Part shown: in pieces, positions 26,235 through 38,932 of the stretch
How the letters are laid out: each line of letters begins with the position of its first letter
Position numbering within the stretch: position 1 is the stretch's first letter
Assembly (NCBI GenBank): GCA_018881555.1
Contig: JACAXG010000133.1
Coordinates: 186,001-250,000 of the forward strand
Origin: Amblyornis subalaris
Lineage: Eukaryota; Chordata; Aves; Passeriformes; Ptilonorhynchidae
Reading direction: 5' to 3'
DNA length: 64,000 nt
Made by a program: the position numbers and the translations under genes
The notes under the pieces: model-generated
Told to the model about the DNA's origin: nothing
Databases searched by the model: none
Seen by the model: the letters and a program-made list of their open reading frames with translations, nothing else

Positions 26235-26263
26235 GACACACACACACAGACACACACACACAC
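26235..26263. repeat. (CA)n microsatellite, interrupted
   Basis: Alternating A and C with a single 'ag' interruption in the middle (cacacacagacacacaca). It is followed by 'cgtatgtg', so the tract is short. Confidence 0.9.
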
Positions 26264-29200
26264 GTATGTGTTGATACCAAATGCATGAATAGAAGACAAC
26301 TGGAAAGGACTGCATTTTCTTTAATGCCTCTGAATACACTCCCTCATGAGCTCATCAATCCAGAAAACAACATACACCTACTAACAATAACCAAAAAAAA
26401 AATCAAAAACATTCTAGTTCACAAACCTTTCAGGATTTCTATGTTATTACAAGTCCCTAGAAACTGAGCTGAAAATTGAATTTGGAGCAGAGGGAGATGG
26501 CAGGATATTTCTGACTAAAAATTCTGCTGAAACTACCAGCTCATTCTCACTGCATTGAGGTCACTGAACTGTTGCCATCCTACATCCTCCATTGCTTTGC
26601 TGGAGGTTTTTAAGTATTGGAGGAAGGAGCTAACAGAGGCAGCCAGGAGATAGGTGCTGGCTCAATTAATTGAAACATCCAGAACTGATGAGTGCTGTCA
26701 AGAGCTCACTATGAGGATGGCTACTGGGGGAACCTAATGAAGTGACTGGAGGAGATCAAGGTTATTACAGAATCTCAGGGAAATGGCTGAAAGCAACAAA
26801 AAACAAAAGGAGAGGAGAGTGTGGCATGTAAGAAAGTAGAACNATACTTGCAAACCAAATTATGCGTTCAGGAGTGAGTGAGGTGCTGGGCAAATGGAAA
26901 CACTGCACAGCAAATATCAGCTTNTACTTAACAATGATCAAGGTATCACTAGCATGAGAAGATAATATTAATTTATTTAATTTTATGATAGTAAGATCCT
27001 TTTCACATACACTTAATGATAGCTATAACGACTGTGCTGTTGCTATTTTCTTTCAGGCTGAATTTCCAAAATAGCAAAAAATAAACCCTATAAAAGGTTT
27101 TGGTTTTCTCTTTTTCCTAAGATACCATGCTGAATATATCTGTCAAGTGTTATGGGCAGCTGTGATCTTATTGCAGAATGTGCTTGGCTGACTGAAAAAG
27201 TAGTAATGGATATTTTAGAAAAAGAATTAAAAGGAAAATATAGGCAACATGTAGCATCATATCAGAGAGAGGAAAAAGGGCTAAAGGACTCAAACAGTGA
27301 GAGGCAGAGAGAGAGACAGTGAAGATGTTTTATCAAGTGGTCTAATCCTTTGGATGACTACAGAAATAAAAACCTGTTAACAGGTTCCATGGGAGACTGA
27401 AGATTGATTATGTGTCCTAGTTCCTCTGTGCTTCCTGTGCTGAGAATGTCCTTTTAAACTGCTGATTTCACAATCTATGAAAGAGCTGACGAAAGAGGCA
27501 TTGGCTGTAATCTAGATACAAGATTGAGAGGTTCAGAAACCACCTTGAGAACATGATAAATATTTCTGTTTCTTGCAGCACTTCAAAGAATTGCAGTCAC
27601 TGAAGACGTGAACTCCTTGATTGATAACAGGTAGTTCACATTGCATAAGTCTTCACTTTACAGCTGAAACAAAGAGACACAAAACCAGAAGTCCTGGAAT
27701 AAGATTGATCAAGTCAACCATCTCAATGGATTTTCTCAAAATACCTGTATTTGCCCTACTCAGTAGATGGATCCTCACTCAGTGGAACTTACTGTGATAC
27801 TCACATGAACAGTCCTTCCCAAATTTTCACGAAGATAACACAGCTGTAACAACATACATCAGATGAGGATCTGGCATAAGAATTTTTCTTTGAGTTATCT
27901 GACTCAAGTTTTTTATGAAGTTACTGTTTCCATCCATTATTCTTTCCAGATACTGGTTAAATTCACAGTAACATTTAGACTTGTATGCTGCTTCTGTTTG
28001 TTGGCTTGGTTGTTTTGGGATAATTTTTTGTTTTGTTTTTCATGGATTGAAATTATTTGTCCCTTTGCAAAATTATTTGCTGGAACAATCTTTTTATTAT
28101 ACCTGGTAGTCATTGCTTAAATAATAGTGTATTTAACCTTTAGTATCAACTCTGGTCTCTCTCACTAAATTTTGTAATTGTAAATGCATCAAGGAAGAGG
28201 AAGAAAAAGCTAAATGTGCAGTATGGGCCAAAGAATTGTAAAGAAACTAGAGTCTTTCAGAAATACAATAATACAATATAACAATCTGTAACACTGTACC
28301 AAAATACAATCCTGTGCTATCCAATATACTACTGTTATGTTGCTAAATTCTTATGTAACTTGGAAAAAAAATTGTCCAGTATTCTGAATTTCATTGTGAT
28401 TGGACATCTACATTTTATATATGTTTTAAAATCTTCTTCAAAAAACCCTTTATTTCAGAAATTAAGGATTTTCTTTCTCAAAAACTTGGTCATATTTAAC
28501 TCCTAAGCTAAAAAAGTTAACAGGACTGCTGACTTCTTTAACCCTCAGAAAAAGTGGCAGAAGATATTCATTGTAAGCATCATGTCTTCAAAAAATTATA
28601 TATTCAGTATGTAATAAAAAGTATCTGCTTGATTGGAAATGTATAGCTGGAAAGAATACGATGAATTGAAACTGTATTCAGGAAAGGGCTAGTTTTGATC
28701 AACTGGATTTTTTCATAGTGTATAACACCTGAGTTAGTTAATCTGCTATTTAAATTAATGAAATGGAATGAGACATAATGAAATAGAAAAATTAAGTTTC
28801 AAATCTGAATTTTTAATTTAATACGCATGTTTTGCAAAATTCCGTTTTGCACAAATGATTTAGCATTTTGATTTTGCACACAAAACTGGAAAAACTGAAA
28901 TGTCATTGCCTAGAGTTTGAAACAATTCTCTTGATGGTTTTATCTGTTGTTTTGAATAAATTCATTAATTAGTATTTTTAATTGGAAATTTTCCATCCAT
29001 GCTCACTATTGTAATATTTGTGAGTTAATTTTTCAGACTGATAAGAAATCCTTGCAGTGGTTGTATCATTGCAAGACACAGAACTCTCCCATCAGATTCC
29101 TTTTGCAAAAATTTAACTGCATTCTGTCAGAAATTTGTATGCAGACATTCATGAAAAAATAAACAAGCTTTCTTACAAGAAACATACATAGTACTTGCTT

Positions 29201-32077
29201 GATTCTATTTATTATGGTAGAATTATGTTGGAATTGAGGTCATCCTCATTCTGTCATGGCCATGGTTAAACAATTTTGGTGATAATGCCATAGCTTTTTA
29301 AGTTTGGTCTAAAGATTCACTGTGACCTGTTACAAGTTTTCTACTACCTTCCCTGGGATAGGAACAGCAAGGAAAAATACTACATATTTAGTAGATATCA
29401 ATAAGATATAATATTCATAAGCACTGTTCAAATAGTTTTTAAAAAATTACACGGGTTTGTGATCACATAAAAATATTGATTCCACATGACTGTGATTTTT
29501 AATCTGATAATGCTGAAATACTTCAGGCAAAAGGACTTTAAAATGCCAGGAATAACATTTAGAATATACTGTTGTATGTGATATGTGCTGAACATCTATA
29601 GATGTTGTAAGGATATATGAGGGTACGGAGGAAAAGAGCAAACTCATAAACAGTGCATTACAACAGACCTTCTGTGACTTTATAATGACAGATTGCTAGT
29701 AAAATACTAGTTTTGCAAACTGAGTATTTCAAGAGATCTGAAACTGAAAAACAGATGAAGGTGTCTGTAGCTTATGCAAGAAATTAACAGTTCTCATGCA
29801 GTGTGCTGAGCAGTGTGTGAAATCACTTCCCTGTGAGTTATTGAGGGAGGCAAATTAGGAATGTAAAATATAAAGGAGAATAATATTTTCAAAGTAAAAA
29901 AAAAATAAGTCAAGAATTTTAATAATGGTGCAGTGTTAGCCAGTAAATAATTCATTAGTTGCATAAAAAAATGTTCTGGCTTTATTTCTGTATCCTATTT
30001 ACATAAGGAACCACTGCAGCAACACTCAAGAGAGACTACAACTTGGCTTTTGTCATTCTGGGAGATATCCTTGCGGTAGGTCCATGATAGCAGGAGCTGA
30101 ACCAACATCTTGGAAGGACTCAGGTTTTTGCTGTTGTCTATATAAGCCAAGACCAGCTACTTGGTGAAGGTCTAGTTTCTGTTCAATGCTTCCGTGGGGG
30201 AAAAATAACAAGCAGAAGAGGGTATGAACCCCCGGAGAAAGAGATGGTATTTGGACAAATAGTTTACCTGGGAGTAGATAAAAGGTGGAGGTAGGTGTGT
30301 GCTGTAGGCAGGAGGAAGGAGTGGGGAGCTGTTGCCTGGAGCTGACACAACACAAGGTCTCTGAGAGGTTATCAAAGGGTGTGGGTGACTGCTGGCAAGC
30401 AGCAGCAGTTACAGAGGGAGAACACTTTCCAATGCTTTATCGGACCAGAGATTTCACTGAAAACATTCAGCTTTGTTCAGTGTTGGCAACTCTTCTGTCC
30501 CCAAAATGCAAACCATGTTTTTTGAAGCCACTAAGAGAATGGTAGCATTGGGTACTGCAAACAGCTTAGGGAATCAGTCTAGTGACACGGAAGCACAGAA
30601 TTCCTAGAAATGTCCCTTAGTAATGACTCTATGACCATAATTAATTCTTAATGGTGAGAACATTGAAAAGATAGAAAATAAGTGTTTCTTGAGAAGGTTG
30701 CAGTTTGTAGGGAAGTGACTGTAAGTTGATGCCAAGTGCACACAAACAACATCTATCAACATTACATTTAAAACAGTTCTGTGATATGCAGGTTTGTTAT
30801 TCAGACAGGCAACCTGACAGCAGAGATTGATGCACCTATCAGAGAAGAATAAGAATATAAATCTCTGTCTTAACAAAAGGAGAATGCAGGGAGCAGATAG
30901 GGCTGAAGTGGTAGACGTAATCTATTTAGGTTTCCAAGAGACATTTGACATTGCATGGTAGAATAGCATAATATATCTTCAGGTTAGCATGTAAGGCACA
31001 GAAGACTCTTTTCCTTCCAGACTTCTCNAGATGCAATGTAGTACATGGATTCCCAAGCACAGAACATAATTTCTTCGCTAGTTTTCTTCTGAGCCTTTTT
31101 GTTTCTCTACTCCTTGTATTATCTACAAAGCTCTTCTAGAAAATCTCCTTCTATCCATCTTCCACTTCTTTATTTCTTTGTGCTATGTTTATCTNTTCTG
31201 TTTCCCTGTACTAATCCTGACTCTTTTATATAAAACAAGAGTGCTGATGAGGCATCCTAACTCAATCAGACTGGTGTGATGTTGTCTTAGCATCGTGAGT
31301 CTAGCAAATAAAGAATGGGGGTGAGCCACCATCCCTTGTGGCCTGGTAACTACAAAAAACCTCAGAACATTTCCAAGTACAAGATGACTTCTCTAGCGAC
31401 TTTCTTCAGCAATAGGGATTTGATACAATTATTGAATGAGCTACTTAAGACAAAATTGGATTCTAGAACTCCTATGAATAACAGTTCATAAGAGATGCAG
31501 AGACAATGAGTATACAAAAACATTACTAGCACTAACAAAGGTTCAGGTACCTGCAGCACTATTCAAGCTCCTGAATACCTCTACAGAATCCCTTGTTTCT
31601 TACATTTTATCTCCACGGATTCCATTTAAGGATGCTTAAAGGCAACATTTGGTCAAAACACAGGAAAGAGGAAATGTACCATCCTGAAGTATATATCAAT
31701 CCTCATAAACTTTCACTTGCTGTCTTCTGCAGGTAAATGAAAACCCCTTTGACATGTCACAGGAAATCCCTTGTGTCAAGACACATGCCCCTTTCTTTGC
31801 AGTTGCACGGTAAACAAATCTGTCACTGAGACTGCATCACTTCTAACAGCAGCCTCCATTAGAAATTTAGGGTGCAAAGTACAGACATGTCTGTTTTACC
31901 TCAGGAGAATATGAAGCTGTCTTTGGCAGCAAGTAAGGCATTGCAATTCCGAAAGCAAGAGGGTGTAGCAATGCTGATAAGTTAGGGGTTTGCTTCAAAT
32001 AACCAGAACTGGTTTCCATATGATATGAGGCAGACTATTCCTCAGAACTCTTACACTTCTCAAAGAATATGACTTCC

Positions 32078-32131
32078 AGGTCAATCAAACTTTCTAGGTC
32101 AATCAAACTTTCTAGGTCAATCAGACTTGCA
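32078..32131. repeat. 18-bp unit repeated three times
   Basis: 'aggtcaatcaaactttct' occurs twice perfectly and a third time as 'aggtcaatcagacttgca'. The first two copies are identical, indicating recent slippage duplication. Confidence 0.9.
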
Positions 32132-32192
32132 CAATCAAGTTTTAAATATCTCTATGGATGGGTACCCTTCAGGGTTTTGGGCCCCAGTTCTC

Positions 32193-32625
32193 TGTTCTTA
32201 CCACCATCACTGTGAATTTTCTTCCTTACAGCCAGTTTGAATTTCCCTTTCTGCAACCTGCATCTCTGCTTTTCTGCACTTACTGTGCTGGGTTTGGCTC
32301 CTTTTTCTCCACAATCCAGCAGTAGATAGGTGAAAACAGTCTTTCAGTCCTATAAATCTCCTCATCTTCAGAATGAATAAACTCATTTTGCTCAGTGTCC
32401 CTTTGGTTTTCCAGTTCTTCAGTCCCCTACATTGTCCCTAGGAACGGCCCTTTTCTGGACTTCGTTGGTTTTCAGTCTTCCTTGCATGAGTGATTCCAAA
32501 ACTGGATGCAGAATAGCTGTGATGTCCCAAGTGCTGAACAAAGGAGAAGAATAGTTTCTATTGGCATGCTGGCAGGCTGTGACTGATGCAGTTCAGTGCA
32601 CAGTTAACTTTCTTCTGCATAACAG
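32193..32625 (-). mobile_element. CR1 LINE fragment, older and diverged
   Basis: On plus the landmarks 'cagccagtttgaatttccc', 'tataaatctcctcatcttc', 'cttttctggacttcgttgg', 'ccaaaactggatgcagaat' and 'caagtgctgaacaaagga' follow the order of a reverse-complemented CR1 ORF2 end. In other copies the matching segments encode the 'LEKRRLRGDLI'-type region and, further upstream, the surface read as 'QFWAPH' in conserved CR1s. Divergence and gaps are clearly greater than in 13534-13852. Both ends are approximate; the octamer tail is absent. Inactive. Confidence 0.75.
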
Positions 32626-34589
32626 ACTGCATTAGTAAAAGTATTTTAAGATTTTATGTTTAACATATATTGTGATTTCAGTTTAGGAATATCAGTATAT
32701 AAAATTTGTAATGTTTACTGCCTGTAATACCCAGACTTACTATTTAGAAACATTTTCACTAGAAAATGCACATACCAGAATTGTTTTGGAAAAAATGTAA
32801 TTTTTAATTTTTTTTTTTTTTTACCTAAATGTAATTATATACAAGGACTAGCACTTGGCAAGGGAGACCTTTACTTGTTGGAATAGTATAAATTAATTCT
32901 TCTATCAAATAACCCTTTTAAGTAATGAACACAAATGTAAAATCTATCTTAAGAATTTTCTCAGTGCATTAAACTTGCCCTTTAAAAAAATGGTAATTGT
33001 TGAGTGAGATAAAATTTGTATGTTTGCCCTTTNCACTGCTCTCTGTAAAATTTAGCCGGGAATTCTACGTAACAAACTGATCTTTGGGCTCTTCTGACAC
33101 AATATGGCAATGGCACAATAAATAATCATCAACATTAACAGGTGTATTGNTAATTATGGCCACAGTGCCCTATTCACACTGACACAGTAGGGCTGTTTAG
33201 CCTGCATTTGCATACTGCTTTAGGGAACCGTAAATTTACACAGATGTGGATGAAATGAGAAATCAATTAGGTATAAAAGGATATGTTAACACAGGTGAGA
33301 AGAAAGGAAGACACTTCATATGAGGCAGAAAAATAAGATCAAATGGTGCTATCTTTCAGAATTAATGCAACATTTTAATCTAAAGACAGTGTTCAACTCT
33401 TGTCAGTACCATCGTATAGAAAATTTTTCTGCCATGTGTATTACATGGAAATGAAAAATGGAGAGATTGCAATAACTAAATAATGAAAACAAAAGCAGCA
33501 TACAAATCATATTTGGCCAAAACCATGGGTGTTGATTTCACTGGATATTGCACTTGACAAAGCTGAATTTAGAATTTTGGGCTAAGTCTGCCTTATTAAA
33601 CAAAACAAGACCAAGGCGCAGTTTGGTTTAGTGACAGGCAACAATCTGTGGTATTAATTTTAAGCAAGCTCGCAAGCATGGTTTTACCCTTGCTTCCTCA
33701 TATTTTTCCAGACAATACTCAATACATTCATGGAAAATGTGCCAGGGGCTGTTCCTAAGACTGTTGCTAATCATATTCTCTCCTCCCAGGAAGGCAGTTA
33801 AATGAAATGCAAGTGAAAGGATCTGATCACAGGTGCACCTCTGTGCTGTGACTTTTTTAGTAATTTCTTCATGGCACCTTCTGCAAACAGAGTTTACTGC
33901 CCATAAACCTTAGAACATCTCATGGACTTAGTACCACTCTCCCGGGTTTAGTCTGGTTTTTGGCCGTGAATCAAAGAACTAGAGAAGAAAGAATACACCT
34001 TTTTTTCAGTTTTCCCCCGTAGTCTGTCTGCCACTGGAATTCAATATATTCTCCTTTATGCCCATGAGAAGAACAGGAAAAATCTACTTTACAATGTGTA
34101 TGTTTCAGATAGGCTGAGAAGAAAAAATGGTCCTAAATTTCTGGATGCAACAGAATGCAGCATTGACAACACTCACCTCGGTAAACTTAGACATCTCAGT
34201 CTGGATTGCCACACCTCAACTGGTCAGTTCTAATATATGAGCATTGTAAACTATTACCCAGATGACTACATTTGGCCAGACGAATCGCTGTTCATCTGGT
34301 TATGCATCTTTGTTGAATATAATGTCCTTAGTTCTACTTTACAGACGAAAGTATAAAATGAATATAGTAAAACCCCACTCTGCTTTTATGGATTGCATTT
34401 TGAAAAAAGCTGATATTTCCTGATTGAAGCAGACAACAGTGTATTGGCAAGGAGAGTTGTTATCTCTGGAAATTCTGATCTCCCATTTTAAACCTCAAGA
34501 ACTCCTTCTTTGGACAAAGTATTGGAGTCTGTCAGTTAATCTGGAGTAGGTGAACAGTCATCTCTAAAGGAACTCACAAAACAGATTTG

Positions 34590-34613
34590 ATTGCTGTCCA
34601 GTTGGACAGCAAT
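34590..34613. repeat. Perfect 11-bp inverted repeat, 2-nt loop
   Basis: Arms 'attgctgtcca' and 'tggacagcaat' are exact reverse complements around 'gt'. Unlike most chance palindromes here, the arms are not AT-only. Confidence 0.92.
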
Positions 34614-36044
34614 TTTAAAACTTTGAGAAAATTTCTGTACAAAAAAAAAAAGAACAACTTGTTTCTCCTCACTGATTAATTATTTCCTCAGTCCTGAGAA
34701 AACCAGAACAAAATAGTCTTTTATGCGCAAAGTGGAAAAGCATTCAAATGAACAGAGGAAAGAAAAGATTTTAACTCTACCCTTATTGCTATCATGAATG
34801 TCACGTGCAGCCTTGACTAAGTCAGTTATCCTCCTTATGTCTTCAGTTACCCAGCTGACAAATGAGCAAATCCTAATGCACTGAGTGCTGGGAAAAATAG
34901 TTATTACCTTTTGAAAATCACTTTCTAAGGGTCTGGTGTAGTATAAATGACAGATACTTATTTTAGAAAAGAAAACAACAGATATGACCATTTTGTTTCA
35001 AGGATTTTCTAAAGGAAAACAGAATTGTTGTCAGTGTAAGCTATTTTCTAAAATAGCAGCAATACAGAGGTGGATGCCTCTCTATTATAGGTGAATACAG
35101 TAGATGTAAGGCAGCTACTTTTAAGTTGACACGTTAAGAAGCTGAACTGGTTCTATGAGATAGCTGCTGACATTTATGTTGTACCTCAGGTTTATGCTAT
35201 CATCATTCTACATGCCATGGAACATACACACAGACACCCTAGTATGTGACAGCGCATATAAATTCTTACCAAAAGCTTTATGGAAAAAAATATAAAAATG
35301 TATTCTTAACACTAATATACTAGCATGAAATTCCCTATGGTGTGATGAAAGATATTTCCCAGTGAATACATCTCAGCACAGATCACATGGACTGGAAAAG
35401 GATTTTGGAATTCTTTGTAATGCTCTCACTGTGAAAGGATCAATTTCTTCCAAGCCTGACATAATAGTCCTCAGACATATTAGAAGCTCTAATTAAAATG
35501 GTCTGCACTTCTGAATGCTACTTTTAGAAAGAAAGGGAATGAAAAATAAGATCCATTTCTGGTGTATATGTTTTCAATAAAAAGGTATGAGTAGAATGAA
35601 CAATAGAGTTATGTGAATGAGGATGGAGATACATTGCTTTTCATAATTTTTTACAAAACTTCAAACTGTTCAGCATTCCCCTTCTCTGTCCAAAACTGTG
35701 GCAGAGAATTTGGTTTGGATACAGTGCTGGACGAGGGGACTGGCAATTAGTAGAGAACATAACAGTGGCACGGTTCGCCTCTCTTGCTCATTGCTTTATT
35801 TGCAGTAGCAAGGACACAGCACTCATGGTTATATAGCTGGCTGGAGATCATATTTTCNCATTTCAACCAAATCTCAGATTCTGAAGGGAAAATACAGCAT
35901 TTAAGATCATTTTTCTTTACAAATTACCACAAAAACCTGATTTCTGTAACTATCAGTGTAGAGAACACTTCTCTCAATCCCCAAACAGAATGAACTTGGA
36001 CTTCGCAGAACCCTGAATGCTGACAACACTAAAATTTTCTAATG

Positions 36045-36112
36045 TTAAATGTCATGTAAATGAAATATTATTTCATTTATATAATATGATAAGGAAATAA
36101 TTTAAATGTCAT
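36045..36112. repeat. Perfect hairpin between 11-bp direct repeats
   Basis: At 36057-36079 the arms 'taaatgaaata' and 'tatttcattta' are exact reverse complements around one T. The 11-mer 'ttaaatgtcat' occurs at 36045-36055 and again at 36102-36112, bracketing the hairpin. The sequence is AT-rich, so chance is more likely than for 34590-34613. Confidence 0.8.
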
Positions 36113-38158
36113 ATAAAATTCAGAACTGCCTGAATGTAAACAAGGACTATGTAACAAAATACGTTTTAACATTGTCAGTATAGGAAAATCAGGGTAGTCA
36201 GGTAATTTCTTTTCACCCAGAGAAATATTATCTTATTACCACATTCAAACAGGTTATCCCAAGTGTGATGAAACTGCAATTTCCAATGGGATATCATTGT
36301 GTAACTTCTTGTTACAATTCCTCTGCAACTTTTCCCGAGTTTTCAGCAAAAGTTTCAAAAGCACAGATCCTTATTAAACACACTAGAACAGCAACTTAAC
36401 AGCAAAGCCAACAATTTTTTTCTCAAAATGTCTCCTGTGTTAAAGGCAAGTGGACCTATCGATTTCTAGTTGCTGCTAACTGCTCAATTCTAAATGAATC
36501 TGAAAACACTGGAAAGGTAATTGTGCTTGATTCAGATACAGTGATTTTTGAAATATAAGCACCTAGTGTCATCAAGATGCAAACTATCAGAGATGTTCAC
36601 ATACAGATAGCAGTTATGACACAGGACCTCCAGGAGACCCAAATCCATATAAAATAGCCAATGCTAGGTAGAAGATCCCAGGACATTTCACATGATGCTA
36701 GCTGTCTGTATGGGCAGCTGAATCAGGCCCAGAGGCTGAGATTTATCTCCCTATTGAATATTTGTGGCATCTGCAACTGTGACTAAGTTTCATATGGCTC
36801 TCCCTACAGGGAGAAACATAAACATGCCTTACAGGCAACAGAAACATACTCAATATGTCACTACAGGTGTTCTGTGACTCCTGCACAGAACTGTGTGACC
36901 CATATAGCAATGCCTAGATTTAGTTTCCTGCTGTCCGGTGTCATTTTTCTAAGAGTATTTAGCCTGGCCTCCAACTAGCTCTAGAGAAGAGAGGGTGTGC
37001 CTTAAAAATCCTGTCATAAGTCTACTCCTATGAGATGTTTTGGACAGCCCAAGATGTTAAAAAAAGCTATTGAACATCTGTGAAACTGAGTCCTCTGTAC
37101 AGCTCTGTCAGCAGAACAAGTCTCTATATTCCAGTGGCTTTATTAACTATCTTTCCAATGAGATCTACAGTTAAAGTAGATGGAAACCCACGCATGAGAA
37201 AACAGTCTTTTAGCAAGAAACTCACCACTTAACCAGCAAAAACAGCCACACATTGGTTTAATTACAAGAAAGTGTGAGAAAAGAAATAGTATTCTTTTGC
37301 CAAAAGAAAATTGCTCCGATGAATAAGAAATGATAGAAATTANCTTCAAAATCCCATACAACTTGGCTTGCAGTCATGTGGTCAGTCTTTCTTGGCTCAG
37401 ATTGAGTTAGAAATATTTTATCCATACATAAAAGTATAATGCCTAAAGCAAGATACTACCAGTAAGACTATCTGTGCAATTGTAATTCATGTCTCTGGAT
37501 GTTTGCACTACAACAGTCTTTAAATTCACGCATCAGGATTTTTTTCCAAGAACCTCTGCTTCATATAACACACAGGATGAAAAAATGCCTAAATTGTAAT
37601 TTGTGCTGCCTTCACAACTTGAACCCTAGCTTGCACTTCCTAGGTTTTGAGTGCATCATCTATGATATCTCTTTTTCTGTATAATTTCCTACAAATATTT
37701 AAATGGAAACCGAACAAGAAAAGCTCCTTTATATAAAAATACACTGCCAATTCCCTTTTCTTCTCGGTATTAAGAAATTTTGGCTGAATCTGTGTTAGTG
37801 AACAAACTAAGTGACACCCATACTGTTCAATTTGTAATGTGTTCTCCACTGTTTTTGCTCTGGGGCAATTAGTAGAGAATGCCCATGCTCAGCTAGAGAA
37901 AAAGCACATGCAGTTAGGGAAAAAGCACAAAAGGGTCCCACTAAGCAATTTTAGCACAATCACTCTGGTTTTGGAGAAGGAATGTGAGGAAGTTTAAGCC
38001 TATGATGAGCCTATGGTAAGCCACACCATTTGAGTGGGTCTCCAAATGGTCCCTGGTTTCTATTGATACTAATCATAGACTGCAACTCTTGTGTGTGTTA
38101 GATACTTGTGAGTGATGAAATATTTTACCATCTTGGGTTCAGTTTCCAGTTCTGGTAA

Positions 38159-38163
38159 GGCAT
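38159..38163. repeat. Left target-site duplication of second solo LTR
   Basis: 'ggcat' directly precedes the LTR and is repeated exactly at 38928-38932. Confidence 0.88.
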
Positions 38164-38269
38164 TGTCACGGTTTGGACAAATTTAGGAGGAAGACTAGAG
38201 AAGTCTTCTCTGCAAACAATAGGGATCTAAAACTCCCTTCCCCCCCACCTTAGGAATTTCTTGGAGGAA

Positions 38270-38275
38270 TTTATT
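38270..38275 (-). other. Polyadenylation signal of second LTR
   Basis: TTTATT on plus is AATAAA on minus, about 106 bp before the LTR's 3' end at 38164. It supports minus orientation. Confidence 0.55.
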
Positions 38276-38751
38276 TAACAAACCAGGGTGATGGGGGGTG
38301 CAAAGCAGGCACCAGGGGAAGGGAAGAAAAATAAATAATATTGAATAATAAACCTTTNGTGGTGGAGAAACCTGGATGAATTCAAAGTCCTTTTTTCTGG
38401 GTGTGGTTTCTGCTCTGTCTCCTGAAAGGCTAGAGAACGGTGTAGGCCGCTCTCCGGGCCCNGGGTGTAGGCCCTAGAGTTCAGCTATCTGTTGTAAATT
38501 TCCAAAGGAAGGAGGAGAAAAAACCACAGTCCAAGAAATACTCCTCTCCAGCCAGTAGGCCAGCCAAAAAGCAAAAAGGTAAATCTCCAACTCTCCGATC
38601 TCTCTCTCCCGAGAAAACACAGGGCCGAGAGCTAAGAAAAAGTGAAAGTGCTCTCTCTCTCCCCTGAGAAAGAACAAAGCCAAGAGAGCTAGCTAGAGGG
38701 GGAAAAAAAAAAAAAAGTAAAAGTTCTCTTCCGAACTCAGCTGCCAAAATC

Positions 38752-38772
38752 TGCTGCTGCAGCAGCAGCAGT
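38752..38772. repeat. CTG/CAG palindromic tract in LTR
   Basis: Three CTG triplets meet four CAG triplets head to head (ctgctgctg then cagcagcagcag), giving a self-complementary tract inside the LTR. Such CAG/CTG tracts can fold and change length. Confidence 0.85.
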
Positions 38773-38927
38773 GATAAGCCAGGAATGTGAGTGTCCTTGA
38801 AGAAGTACAAACACAGCTCCTGGCTCCTCGACCCAGCTTAAAGGCACAGAGTTAATATTTTGGCATATAGCAGGCAATAGGGGATATATATAGCTGGGAT
38901 ATAGCATCATAAAGTCACCCCAAGACA

Positions 38928-38932
38928 GGCAT
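38928..38932. repeat. Right target-site duplication of second solo LTR
   Basis: 'ggcat', identical to 38159-38163. Confidence 0.88.

Larger units (their letters stand above)
23544..32192. other. Long repeat-poor unique stretch
   Basis: About 8.6 kb without a recognised CR1 or LTR. It holds the CA repeat at 26235-26263, a somewhat more GC-rich pocket at about 30050-30420 where three unconvincing open frames overlap, a cluster of short palindromes at 31750-31894 and an 18-bp triplicate at 32078-32131. No N occurs from 26925 to 31027. No gene supported. Confidence 0.65.
32626..38158. other. Unique AT-rich sequence with two perfect hairpins
   Basis: No gene or transposon recognised. A 15-base T-run is at 32808-32822. 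Perfect inverted repeats are at 34590-34613 and 36057-36079. The 103-codon minus frame at 34680-34991 has no recognisable domain. Confidence 0.65.
38164..38927 (-). mobile_element. Solo LTR of an endogenous retrovirus, 764 bp
   Basis: On plus the element runs from 'tgtcacggtttggac' to 'gtcaccccaagaca', so it has TG...CA ends and matching 5-bp duplications (ggcat) on both sides. Minus is inferred as the sense strand: read that way it begins TGTCTTGGGGTGAC, has TATATATA-like sequence shortly after, and has AATAAA (complement of 38270-38275) about 106 bp before the 3' end. The beginning resembles ERVL-type LTRs I know from songbirds, which also make 5-bp duplications; this family call is from memory. 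It contains a CTG/CAG palindrome near 38752-38772, a 14-base A-run near 38703, and purine-rich internal sequence. There is no internal viral sequence and no second LTR, so it is a solo LTR. The open frames at 38474-38810 are not genes. Confidence 0.9.

Noticed and set aside
38474..38810. Two overlapping minus frames of 69 and 109 codons
   Set aside because: Both lie inside the solo LTR at 38164-38927, in its non-coding sequence.
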